Assembly (NCBI GenBank): GCA_013398275.1
Contig: VZSE01014381.1
Coordinates: forward strand, 377,937-441,936
From: Promerops cafer
Taxonomy: Eukaryota; Chordata; Aves; Passeriformes; Nectariniidae
DNA: 64,000 nucleotides
Reading direction: 5' to 3'
This document shows, one piece after another, positions 14,324 to 27,031 of this stretch. The number at the start of each line of letters is the position of its first letter. Positions within the stretch are counted from its first letter, which is position 1. The translations under genes were made by a program, and so were the position numbers. Under the pieces are notes generated by a model that did no database searches, was not told the DNA's origin, and saw only the letters and a program-made list of their open reading frames with translations.

Positions 14324-16370
14324 TGTGCAACTAACAAGCATCTCAATTGGTAAATTCTAGTGTGTAAACTGAAGTATGAGAATGTGAGGAATGATCAAGA
14401 TTTAATGAGAATTGTAGAGAAATCGAGCAAGTTTTTTGCAAGAAATTATACACATTCCATAGTCATCTTCAACAGTGGGCATCCCACTGGGATGTGAGTG
14501 AGCTTTGTGATGCCTCCTCTCCATCTTTGTGATTCCCCTTCCTAAACAGGAGGGGGAATTAGTTGTTTTTAATAGATAAATCTTGATATCTTTTCTATTC
14601 TTAAATGAACATCTGCTTTCGCAAATTTCTGATAAAAGTATGATTTGCCTCAAAATGTAAAAAATATGGCATGCTTGCTGTGTTTCCCTGAGTTCCTGCT
14701 GCAGTTTAGCACATTCCATGCTCCCTGCTACAATGAAATCACACTTTGTACTACCAGTTATCCTACTGCTCTCACAGAGGTACAAAAAAATAAACTCTGG
14801 TATACTGCCAAAGCATCAGAGAGAATTGCATGAATCTCAAGTCAACAGAGCAGGCTGCAGGTCTCCTTTCAGTTTAAAGTAAGTTTTTTCATCTGTTTTC
14901 TTCCCAGAGATGGCCTTGAAAACCTGAAACAATGTGAACAGACTGAGATGGAGGCAAGCAGCCAAGGAGGTGATCTCAGCTTGACAACAGGCAGAAAGCA
15001 AGAGTGTTGCTGAATGGAGACAGGTGCATGATGGCACTCCTGCACATTCATGCTCCTACCTATTCAGAAAAGTAGAAATCCTGAAAACATCTCCCTATCC
15101 CTTACCATCTCCCTGGCCATTGTCCATCCCATTGCAGGCTGACAGAGCAGGAATGTGGGAGACCACAAAGGACTCTCCCAGCTATTTCACTTCAGCTCTG
15201 AAGAACATCTTTACCTGACAGGACAGATAGCTAAAAAAATGGAATTATTACTTTTGTGAAGAATTCATATTCAGTTTGTTTCTTTGCAGTTTACCCCAAA
15301 TTTCATGCTTCCCAGTAACAGTGTCTTGAAAAATGCCCACTCTTATTTGAAAGGACTATACCCTTGTGTTTCTTTAGTGGAAGATTAAAACCACTCAGAT
15401 GATCTCAATAACATCAGTCTTTGACAGCTTTTTGAAGTGACAAGAAAACAGATCTAAAAAAAGATATTTTGGCTTCTGTGTTTTAGAAACGGAACCAAAA
15501 AAAAATGTGAAGAGGAGGCTGTAAGTTGCAAACAAGACATGGTGGACCCACTGAAAAGTATCTAAGATGTGTAGAATAATATGGGACCAGACTGGATCTG
15601 AGGATGTGGAAGATGGAAAAGAAATGTATGTTAGGACAACCTGGTGAGATTAGAGTTCTGGTTGTGGCTGCCTTACATGCACACCTTGAGTACCTCTAAT
15701 GTGTATACACAGAACAAGGCTATCTTATCTTCGCTTGATGGTAGAAACCAAGTGTTTCTGTCCTTTACAATAACCATTCTGTACTTTGGTGGAGATGCTA
15801 ATTTTCAGTGAAGGACAGCCCTTCTTTTTCTCATCTTTGTATTGCTTTCTGCCACATACAGCAACCACTGAATTTCAGTTCACTATTTTTCTTACAGAAG
15901 TTTTGCTCTTGATGTTTTTTTAATTTGCCATATTGATGCTATTGTTGCCTTTGCACTAAAACTTGCTGTCCTTGTAGGAAGGTTAATCTTGTCTAATGCA
16001 AGACTTTGGACTTCAGATATGTTATTTTCCCTCATTGTTTTACTCTTATTGAACATCAGCATATGGTGTACATTAATAGTTCATGTACATTAACCCTACA
16101 CATTTCTTTTTGCATGGCCAACCATTTTAAAAGTGTATTTAATCCAAAGCTACTGAGAACACTAGTTCTTCTACTTCTTTTCCAAATTGATACCAGTAAG
16201 TGGAATTAAATTTTAGCAAGCACTTTAAGAAAGAATTGTGAAAGCAGCTCTTATGCTAAGTAAAATGAATAGAAATTATTTTATTACACATTTATTATTA
16301 TTCTTATTTATATATTTATTATGTGCTCTTATTTATTTATTATATATGTGAGATATTTTGAGGTTGTTAT

Positions 16371-16436
16371 TCCTGCAAGAGGTTGGACTAGATGATTGCC
16401 TCAGATCCCTTCTGAGTCTTTTTATGCTTCTGTGAC
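16371..16436 (+). mobile_element. Short CR1-like 3' tail
   Basis: GAGGTTGGACTAGATGATTG followed by a CCCTTCTGAGTC-like block resembles the last 60-70 bases of CR1. It sits after an AT-rich stretch. Too short to assign a subfamily. Confidence 0.55.
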
Positions 16437-19089
16437 TGGCATGTTATAAAATACTTCTCTGTCACTATAAAAAATATTGCAGCACTAGATAAGAATATTG
16501 AGTTCCTGGTTTATTCTATTTATTTTATATGAGCAAATACAGGATTCATAGATTGTGCTGTATAGAGAATATGTCCAGAATTAAAGACAAGAAGAATGCA
16601 TCATAGATGTGGGCCTCGCCTTGGGAACTTTGAACATGGATGTGCAATGATTTTTATAATGAATTACATAAGGATTAGGCCATACATGGATAACGGCTGC
16701 TCTCTGAATTTTTATTTGTGGTGAAAGCCATCATGTGAATAAAGTAAAACAGCTGGCAGTCCAAACCTTATCACTTTGTTAAGATAAACTAATAAAATTA
16801 AGAGTTCAGACATGTATATTTATATAAAAAAAGAGTATCCAGTAAGTGATGGTGTGGGATGTTGCAAGATGGGGATGATCTCAGTTATTACAAACAGGAG
16901 ACTAGTTCTAAATGAAGGGGACTATAAAAGCTATAATTAGATAATGCTTCCTCAAAGCCTAACCAAAACTGTTGAGGTTTTTCCATTCCAAAGTGCAATA
17001 GCATACAGAGATCACATATCATGTAGTAAGTACAGAAAGAAAAACAAATCTTACACAAACAGTATTGTCTTCAAGTATTTCAGAGCAATCTTTTAAACTT
17101 TCTGGAACAGATACTTTTCCTTTAATAATGCTGTGATTGCTGAAGGATTGTTTACTGATTATATTGGAATATAACAAACACATTACAATTAAATGTTACC
17201 AAGTTATGTTGATTTTATTTACATGCTTATAGATGATGCTTTAATCTCTAATTTGTGCTGTAAATTCTGAAGAAGGCAGATGGGTTCATGAAGAAAACAG
17301 AGTCCCTTGTCTTGTAAAACAAGCTTACTATTCTTAGGAGTGATTTCAGTGTTGTTTTGCTTATTGTTGACAAATATTCACTTCCATTCGAGGGAGAATG
17401 GCTGTGTTCTGTTCTGAATGGCTGTGTCTGCTCTGCATGAATCTTATTCTCTGTCTGTAGAGAGTTTTCAAAGTGTGCAAATATGCAAGGGTTCAAACCC
17501 TGACTGAGAATAAGTGAAGGGGCACAGGAGATGTTTCTTTTCACAGAGAGCCAGCAAATGTGTCCTGCCCTTTACTGTCAACACATGGATAACAGAGGGA
17601 AGCACCAGAGAAGAAGGAGGACTCTGAGCAATGCCAAGGCTTTTCAGAAGTGTGGTTAATGCTGTCTTGCAAAGGACAGGCAGTTTGTACCATCTGCTAG
17701 AGATGGGAGAGAACAAAAAGTGCCTTGCTGAGACACACATAGACCAAGGAGGGAAGCTCAGGCTTGGTTCTCCCAAGTGCCCCCCAGCACACCCAAAGAA
17801 CATCTGGTAAGCTAAGCTTCAGTAACAAGACCAAGTTACATTAATTTTTACAAAAAAGTCATAGTTTCTTCAAATGCAAAGCTTTATGTGACTTTAAAAA
17901 CAGACAACTGCTATTTAAAATAAACCTCCAATATCTGGAGTAACTAAAAATGTTATTTACATGAACTGTGTCTGTAAAGTGTACAAGTATGAGCACTCCA
18001 GCTAAAACAAAGGATCTCGTTATGAACTTTAAATTCTTGATGGGCTTAAATTCTTGGTTAGGCTGGGCTTCTGTGCTAGATGACAGCCAGCAGCAGTAAT
18101 TTTTTCTAATTTTGGAAGCAGAGGAAGGTCTTGCAACCATTTCATTCTACATAGCACAAATTTGCCACTGTTACAGTCTACCAGTGGTACATTGAACTCC
18201 TCTTTTCTCCCCAAAGTACTAAATAAATGCAAGCTTCAGTTCTTATGCCATAGAAGCAAGTAACTCACTGAGTATTTGACTGTCCAGTAACAGCAAATCT
18301 TAGTCTTTCTGAGTCAGTGCTAAGAGTTGTTTTCTGTTTCAATGATAGATAAATACAGCTTATATCTGTGATCCATAAGGAGGTTTTCTCCACTGGGAAG
18401 ATGTCTTGCCTTCACAGAGGCACTAAAGCTACAGTGATGATTGTTGAAGCAAAGACATCAGTTTCTAGTGCATCTTTTTCCTGAAAGCCAGCAGAACTCT
18501 CGTAATACAAAATGGCTCATATTTATCTTCACTCTTGCCATTGGGATCTGTATATAAGCATGACTGACTATTAAAATATAAACCTACTGTGGAAAAGCAC
18601 ATCCTGAATGTCAGTTTTTCAGTATTACAGGATGTTTAGTAGCCAGTGTTATTAGATGTTAGTCTGTGTACTACCACCTTGAAAAGTCATAATATTGCCA
18701 AAAGCAAAACACTGCTGTCAAAGCTGATAAATGCAGAAGGAGTTAATGAAGGTGTTGTCTGTCTATGATGAAACAAGGAGACTTAAGATACCTTTTTAAA
18801 AATACTTTTGGGATTAGATCATTTCTAGTCCACATGAGATTGCTTAAACTCTCAGAAACTGTGTTGGGTAAGGATTTCTTGACTTCATGGACTATGCATC
18901 CAGCTATTGAAGTTAAATTCTTTGTATTTCCTTGTGGTTTGGGTAGATTATCTGTTATTTTACCATAATAAATAATTTTTGGTGTTTTTTACAAGACTAA
19001 AATTTATTATTTTATTATACTCAAAGATGTTGTCAAATTCAGACATTTAATAAACTCAGAGAAATAGAAATGCACTGCATTCAGCATCT

Positions 19090-19290
19090 CTGAATTTATA
19101 GCTAAACAAATGGTATTGGTCTTGGAATACACAGATGAAAATTGTTGGCCTGTTGCCCAATCGTGTGTGTAAGACCTATAATTGAAACACTAGGTTCATT
19201 GCCTCTCTCAAAAAAGGTATAGTGATGCAAGGTTAGAAAAATACTTTCCATGTCTAATGCCTTAAAATACTTGGCTATAATTTCTGTAGA
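19090..19290. other. Duplicated non-coding element 1, gene A copy
   Basis: Aligns by eye with 42771-42985 in the same orientation. Shared stretches include ACAGATGAAA, GTTGCCCAAT, TATAATTGAAACACT and ATACTTTCCA. A net 5-base length difference between short anchors argues against coding. It lies 7.9 kb upstream of the gene A ATG. It may be a duplicated regulatory element, or two copies of an unrecognised old repeat. Confidence 0.65.
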
Positions 19291-22200
19291 GAAGCTTTGC
19301 AAAAAGCACGTGGTTAAAGCTGGAATGCACAGCCAGAAGCACATGGAAGAAGACTGAATAGTGAAACTAACTTTACAAACACCAATGTTTAGGGACACAA
19401 ACTGAGAAGTATTAACATGAATTTCAGGTTGTTGTGGGTGCTTGATCTGCTGTTTGTTCTATCCAGCATGCTGCTTACTGACTACAACTCTTCAAGAAAA
19501 TAATGTAGATTGGTCATGTTCTGCAGTGGGGACACCCAGAACAGGCCAGACTTACCCCTTCAGTGAAAATGTTCCTGTAACGAGTAGTTAGCTAACATTA
19601 GCATTTGTGTGGCTGTTTTGATGAATAACAGAGTTTGCAACAATCATATTATCTTTAACACAGTCCTGTGAGGTAGAGAATAAGGTGCTGAGCTCTCTGC
19701 ATGGCTACAGCAGTGTGAACACTGGCCGGGGACTGACAACTGCAGCTCCTCAGAGGACATCACTGTTTGAGATGGGACTAAATTAAATGGCTTCTCATTT
19801 TTTGTCATATCCCTTTCATTACAATTGTGCTGTCCTAGAGCAATTTGTTTCTTGAATTGATGGGAAATCTTTCCTCTGTCCATGTGGGATGTTTGGGAAA
19901 TTGACAGATGCTGATTGACTATACAAGCTGCCAGGCTTGATGGGCTTGAGACTTCTTACAGGCATTTCCTGATCTGTGATTCTTCATTAGCATACATTTA
20001 ATCCTTATTTCTCCATTTCAGCTGAGCATATTTCTTAAAATTAACCAGTTAGGTCTACTAACAAATGAGGTCTGTTTCATTTTGTATCTGGGTTGCACAG
20101 TAGTGAACTAGTGCAGTATTCATGTCCTCAGAGAATGCACCTGAACACAAAGGTTACATTGATCTCAGTTGTGAGCAAATCAAAACCTTTTTACAAGTCT
20201 AGAATGGCTGACTATATAGAGAGTTTCTTGGCATCACTAGAATTGAGGGAAAGACATCAAGCCAGCACCAAGCAAATGTGAAGAGCCAAAGAGAATTATT
20301 TATATTCCAACTGCTTTCCACAGTCAAAAACATGTTCTCCTCCAATGACAGTGACTAGGATCTGTGCCTGTGACAATCTGGGGAGGATGTACAATCACCA
20401 CTGCTGGGAGAGCCAAAGTCTGTAGATCCAGATGGCTACCAGTGTGCTCTGGGTAAGGAGTTCAAAGCTAGGATAATAAAAGACATTTCATTGTTCACTA
20501 TTACTGAACTCCTTATGTGTTGAATTATAAGCTATGACCATTACTGCAGTGGCAAAACCAGCAAATATCAGAGTAAATATCTCAGTGTCACTCCTTGGTA
20601 TGATGCAGATTGTGCTTCCAAAAAAGTCTGAAGTGTAGCCCAGTGCAACAATAGTCACTGTCTTTCTTACAAGGATGAAGCATAATTACCTTATTTACCT
20701 CTAGTTTGTCATATCAAAGCCCTTACTAATCTTTGCAGACAAGTTAGGAATATCAGAGAATTCGTGCTGGAAAATATTCTGTCCTTGCCTAGGAGGAACA
20801 GTTCCACAATGACATAAAAGGCTTACTAACGAAAAAAACCCCTTAATCAGAATATTCAAACTGGCCTATTACATTTGACTGCTTTTATAGATAGCCTGAT
20901 GCATCCTTAAGTCAAGAGTAAAGAGCTTAGTTCTGCAAAAGTCTGAGTACTTTGTCCCCGTACTTCAAACGTATTTCTGTACCTTAGCACTGTTGTGGTT
21001 ATGTGAGTAAATTCACTGAAATTACTATGAGAATGGAAGAGTTTGATTGGATCACTTAAAATATGTCTGGCATCAATCTCAAACCAGCCATGAAATCTTG
21101 GCATCCATTCAGGTGAATAAAAAAACCCAGTAGGATTGTGTTTTTCTTTTCAAGATACATAATGTAAAGATGCATTAAGCAACCAACACATTTGTAGAGA
21201 ATGGAGAGTAACACCACAGAGAAATTTTTAAAAAAAGACTGGGGAACATGAAGACACAGAAAGCTAGGACTAGTGAAAGACAAACTAGCAAAACCCTTTT
21301 TTTTTTTTTTTCACTGACAAATCACTGTGCTGAGTCATGCTAAACTGAGATGAACAGCATTTCTGTTAGCTGCACTGCCATCTTTAATTTAGAGATGCAT
21401 TTTGGAATCCATAGCCCAAGCCTGTATATAGTCATTTTAGAGAAAGCTGAATATTGCATTGGAGCCCATCAAGATGCATCAGTATAAATTCAGATAAGTG
21501 AGACTTAGAATGCAGAAGATGGAATCTGAGGATTTTGTCCATCAGACTGTAATGTACTACCAGCTCCAAAATGAGGTTCTGCTCTATTACTGTATCCCCA
21601 GATCGATTTTTAAAGTTTATATCTTAGGATCATTGCGTATCATTCTTTCAATCTGCTTCTGTAGGATTTATTAAAAAAACCTGTTCATGACAGACTGTTG
21701 TTTTCTTACACTGCTCTGAGAAGAACATTAACATTGCCAGCCAATATTGTTTCTAGGTTACTAAAGGCTTTTTGTTACAGTTTTGTTTCCCCTCTCTTCT
21801 GGCAATACATGCTGTTCAATATGTGCTTCCTAATACTGACTCTTACTGACTCTTCCTAATACTGACTCCTTTTTTAATACATACTACTTACACTTGCAAT
21901 GCACTTATAAATGTTTATACTTACACACATCCAGTTACCTTTTCGTTATCGACAGATGATTCTTTCAAAGGTGCTTTGTGGTCTCCAAGTGAAATTTTGA
22001 CTCCATTGAAGTGAAGCACAGATATTGATAGAAATGGGGTGTTATGCTCTGACCTTGCAAAGTGCACAAATTGTATGGATTCAGAAGGAGTGACTCTCTG
22101 AAAACTGGAAAACACATATCTCACGGAACTTCGGGAACATGTCTATGAGATGAAAACCCTTCTGCCTACAAAGACCATATTTCAAGGGCTGGAAACACAT

Positions 22201-23104
22201 GATTTTCTTATAAAGTTCTCTTCTAGGAGGATTTATCTCACTGGAAAATATGCATGAAGTATTTCTGATTTGCTGCATCATTAATTATATCATATATTTC
22301 ATTGAGATGCCTCTTATAGAACTCTTATAAACTCCTCCAGCCATGTTAGCATTTCTGTGGCCTGGTTAGGACTGTTCCCAGGCAAATGCTACTGCCAGTC
22401 TATCATGCAAGATAAAGGTCATACATAAAACTCTGCCTCAATATAGAAGAGTTGCCAATCTGCTGGAATTTCCAAACAGGCACATACAGACCTTATAAAA
22501 GCAAACAGCACAGATCAAACTCCCCTACTTGGATTATTTCAAGTCAGACTGTGCCAGTGTGTATAAAAGTAGACAGCCCAGCTAAGATTTGGATTTCAGT
22601 GTGAGTGCCATATAAGCAAATTCCCTATGGGAATCAAGAGGAGAGTCATATTCCTGTTGAGTTTATCTGTTTAGTTTTTCATATCTGGAAGAGGTGTCTG
22701 AAATACACACTGTATTTTTGTTGTATCAGATTTGTATGTGATAAATAATACTTTTTTTTTTTTTTAATGCTAGTACTTGTCCTTCTATCTGTGCTCATTT
22801 TAGTAGACTGCTGCAAGGAAAGCTTGTTCACCTTTTTGTTCCTTTTGCTATAGCTACAGTCTGGCTTCTTGATTTCATGTTTATTGTACCTCACTGATTA
22901 AATATTAAGTTTTGCAAATTGTAATGCAGGTTCTAAACTGCAGCAGAAGGATGATGGGATTTTGTATGCAAGATCCTAAACTGCAGACTTCTGAGTTACA
23001 CACCTCCTGAACTGGAAAGATGCAGTAAAAGTCTGCCTAATATTTGTCTAGAGGTGCAACACAAATAAAAGTGTTAATGTAGCTAAAAAATTCATTGTGT
23101 ATAA

Positions 23105-23435
23105 AAACAGCAAAATCAACCCAATATGCTTCTCATTTTCCTCTGGCAGATGTTCCAACAAGATCTGGCTGTCAGTAGGGGTTTCCATTCATTCCTATGA
23201 TGTTTTCCATAGCACGGCATCTCAGTGGAGGCATATGACAATTTGGCTTTTTGGCTATGGCATGCCACCATGGCATCCCTCAATCAAAAGCACTGAGTGA
23301 CATGCTTTTCTTGCACTGTCTGGCATGCAATGTGCAATATTTCAAAAAACACTGCTGCCCCTTCCATACTGTGTATCATCAGATTCCTTTTTGTTGTATT
23401 GTTTTCTTCCACAAACTATTAAATATAGTAGAATA
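23105..23435. other. Duplicated non-coding element 2, gene A copy
   Basis: Aligns by eye with 45880-46207 in the same orientation. Shared stretches include GGTTTCCATTCAT, TGTTTTCCAT, GGCATATGACAA and AAAAGCACTG. It lies 3.9 kb upstream of the gene A ATG. Order and orientation relative to element 1 are the same in both copies. Confidence 0.7.
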
Positions 23436-26400
23436 TATTTTATATTTAGATTGGCCACAGGCACTGAGTAAATGCTTTTGCTCATTTAAGAGTGTACTCA
23501 ATGTGGGCACACTCTGCGCTCCAGAAAAGCCCTCTGCATGATATCACCCATGGGAAATATCACTGAGCATGGTGAAACTTGCAAAACCTTAGCTTCGAGC
23601 AGAGACATTCTTGAATTTCATGCTGCTGGCATATTTACCTCTATTTGTCCCCTCACAGTCAGCCTAGCATGACATTCCTAGCTGTCATGCTGGCTCCTGG
23701 AGACAGCTGGAAATTGGCATGCTGAGGTGAAGCAGTATTTTGGTTGTTCTAGTTATTTCAAGGTATTAGCCAAGTCAGTCATGGCTGGCAGAGCTCAAAA
23801 CTGCTGCCAGTCACTTTTCCATGCACCATTCTCCTGTACGTGCTTTGTGTGCTCAGGGTAAAGCCATGGCTCTGATCCATTTTCCAGACTCTGCTTATTC
23901 CTGCTTTCCATTCTCAAAAAAGAAAGTCTCTATGACTTCAGGTAAGGTATTTTTGTAAGTGAGATGAGCATAATTATACTTTTTGCTTGTTTAGCAGAAG
24001 CAGATGCAGCATCTAAACTGCACATCCGACAGATGGTGTTCCACAGGTATAGTATGTTATTTGTACTGGAGCCTCTGTTTCAGTCTTTTATTTAGGTCAC
24101 AAATGTACAAACCCCTCTTTTGGATGAAGAGCACACTATGTGTTAGGTATCCAACAGGACTACCATGTTTTACTTATTTTGATAATCTTTTGAATAAACT
24201 GTTATCACCAGGTGCCCAACTGTGATTCTGTGACTGGGTACCAGTTTTGGGCAAGACCATGTCTGCAATTACTGAAATCCTGAACTTTTTCATGAATGGT
24301 ATAGATTGATCTTGTTATGCTCTTGTTTTTGCTGATGGCTTTTACAACAAGGTTTACAAAATAGAAAGAAATCACTGCAATAAAGTTATGAAAGCACTAG
24401 GTAACACCACTCCTCTTAAATGTTAAGCTGTGACCTTTTCTTAATTATAATGGCATTTCCATGACAGAAGTGTTTATTTCCTAGAAAAAACAATTTTTTA
24501 CAAGTTAGATGATAATTTCTGAGGCAATATCAAACAAAAAGAATAAAGGTAGATCCTAAGGAATGCAAAAATAATGTTATTCTGATTATATCTTAAGGCA
24601 GGTAATGCTACTACATTTGCTTTTTGCTCTACCTTTGATGAGGAAAGCAACAGGAAAAGAAAGCAGCCAGTGAGACACTGTGGGATGACTCAGCACCTGG
24701 GGCTGACTCCAAGTACCTACATTTGTCACTTGTGTGTAAGTCACTGCCTGGAAGGCACAACGTGCAGAAGCTGACAAAAAGATGCTCCTCTGGGTGCAAC
24801 AGGACCAGCTCACTGGAAAGCTAAAATATGAAGACTTTCACTGTTGGATGGGGCTCTTTAATAAAGAAGATTGTAAAAATTCTCACATGGAGCAATGAAT
24901 TTAAATACTAGGGGAAGAACTGACTTGCATCTTTTTCTGTGTAATATAAATCATGTTCCTCACCTCCACAAAGGGCTCCAATAAGCATTCTTTTTGTGTA
25001 TGAAGTTGATTAAAAGTCTCTCTGAGACTTCATGAACAAGGCCAGCAAAGCTGTCCGCTTATACGGACAGAAAATGAGCTGCTCCAATTAGAATTTCATG
25101 AGCTCACAAGTGTTTCTCTCTAGACAGATAAGGTAGAAACCAATTCAAAAGGATTAATGTCTAAGCATTCTGAATTAAAATTGCAACAGGTGTCAATTTT
25201 ACATGCCTGCCCTTCCAACTAATGTGACATTATCCATTTGATTCATGACAGAGCAAAAAAAAAGTTTTTTCTTTTGTCCCAGAGTTCTCTTTTGAAAGCA
25301 AAAATATGTGTTCTTCCATACCATTGTATCCAAGTCACACCCTAGTATTTTCTTAATTGAATTCTGCCTAAAGAAGATATGAGGAACTGGATTTTGAAGG
25401 ATACTTTGGTGATGAATGCATCTCTGTTCCTTTAAAGACAGTAAATTGATGCCTCTTACAATATTGTCTAAGTTGCTAAGGTTTATTGAGTTTCAATTTG
25501 ATGTATCTTCTCTATGTAAAAAATACTATCTACATCACTACAGAAATTTTCTCAAATGCAGATTCCTGAGACATCTTGTCCTACCTTTGTCTCAAAGGAC
25601 TAAGGATGTCTACTTATGATTATACTCAGAACAAGAAGAATTTACTAAACAAGTTTAATAAAGCAATTTTAGTAACGCTAAGCAAAGTCCATAGTTAGAT
25701 ATTTATTAGCCAAGCTACACAGCACAACTAGAAGGGGAACCTTTCTTTTCCAGCTGGTTTTGTGATATCAAATGGGACCAAATTAGTCCTAAGCTCTGCG
25801 TATTGCAGCTTCTCAACCTTTTTCCTGTACCTCACCAACACAGAGGGTAGAACCTCTCAAAGCTGCAGGTTTATTTCCACGCTGCGTTACAGTGCTCATA
25901 GGTACAAGGAGTATTTGAACAAGTTCACTGCACCTGTGTTGGAAATCTCCAAGGTTTGTGATGCTTCTTGACTGACTCCCAAATATTTATCTTGGAATAG
26001 TATTTAATTTGAGTTAGAGTTAGTTAGTATTAATTTTAGTTTTATAACAGTATTTAATTATGTAGTTAGAATTTTTAGCTCAAGGTAGACAGAGTTACAG
26101 CAGTGTTAGCATGGACTGACAAAGCTGTGGGAGATGGCAGCAAAGCTGGCATTTGAGAGAAAAGCTCTGAGTATTCAAAATAGATAAAGCAGACAAAGCC
26201 AACTAACGCAACCATACTGTCGCTAATACCCCATCATCTGAAAACCAAATGCTTTCCTGACTAAAATACCCACCGCTGAGTTGCCTAACACAAGAAATAT
26301 GTTTGGTGTAAAGCTCCCTGCATGAAGAACTAACTGGACAACATCAAACCCAAACTTGAGCCAATGCTCAGCAATGGCCGGCTTTGGGCTGGAGGAGTCT

Positions 26401-26862
26401 CCCTTTGCTCAATGGTTTTGCAGGCTGTGAGATACCCTTTCGATTTGTCTGTTCAGGCAGACATAGAGCCTTTCTGAGCTGTTGCATGGGAGCTTTTGTG
26501 AAAGCAGGGAAGCGGGATGGGGGAGCCTGCCCGCCCTGGGAGCTCGTCCAGAATCACCGGGTGAGCTCCACGCCCGCGGCGCTGCCCGCGGAGGGGAGAA
26601 TCGAGTTCCCCCGTCCGCTCCCGGCGCTGGTGCAGCGGCTGAGCGCTCCAGGCAGCCTCTCCTCACCCGAGCCGGGACCCACGGCCCCGGGGGCTGCGGG
26701 GCGCTCCCGCCGCCCCCGCAGCACCGCCCCACCCGCGCCGTCGCACCCTCCGTCCCCGGGCGGAGCGGGACGGGGACGGAGGGAGGCGCGGGGTCCCGCC
26801 GGCAAACCCCTGCCTCCCCCGGGGGAGAACACGGCTCTGCCCGGCGGCCGCCCCCAGCCCAG

Positions 26863-26895
26863 CCCTGCCCTGCCCTGCCCTGCCCTGCCCTGCCC
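26863..26895. repeat. (CCTGC)n pentanucleotide repeat next to the gene A TATA box
   Basis: About six copies of a five-base CCTGC unit end some 30 bp upstream of the TATA box. Length variation between individuals is plausible. Confidence 0.8.
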
Positions 26896-26927
26896 AGCCC
26901 TGCGGGGAGGACGCGAACGCGGCGCTC

Positions 26928-26936
26928 TATAAAAAG
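26928..26936 (+). promoter_or_regulatory. TATA box of gene A
   Basis: TATAAAAAG within CTCTATAAAAAGCCCC, 59 bp upstream of the ATG. Transcription should begin about 25-30 bp downstream, near 26958-26966, leaving a 5' UTR of roughly 30-40 nt. Gene B has the same core, CTATAAAAAGCC, at the same kind of distance. Confidence 0.8.
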
Positions 26937-26994
26937 CCCCCGGGCCGGCAGGGAGGGCACCGCCGCAGCGGGACGGGGCGCGGGCAGCGGCACC

Positions 26995-27031
26995 ATGGCC
27001 CAGTCCGTGTGGGGCTACGACAGCGACAACG
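26995..27031 (+). CDS. CA3: CA3-like gene A, exon 1 (coding part)
   Basis: Encodes 12 residues, MAQSVWGYDSDN, and the first base of Gly13. The donor GTGAGC follows at 27032. WGY is the family motif that carries the active-site Tyr7. The following intron is only 81 bp and GC-rich. Confidence 0.92.

Larger units (their letters stand above)
14033..26514. other. Gene-free stretch upstream of gene A, part 2
   Basis: No coding exon recognised. Contents listed elsewhere: 29 bp tandem repeat, CR1-like tail, and the two duplicated non-coding elements at 19090 and 23105. Short poly(T) tracts lie near 21298 and 22751. Two small perfect hairpins occur at 25014-25070. Confidence 0.6.

Noticed and set aside
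19640..19690. MIR-like text (CAGTCCTGTGAGGTAGA)
   Set aside because: Only about 30 bases resemble a MIR SINE core; too short to call by eye.
1..26500. A third upstream CA copy or the CA13 3' exon
   Set aside because: I looked for the conserved NWRPPQPLKG and RASF end and for HWGS and YWTY motifs and found none in any frame listed.
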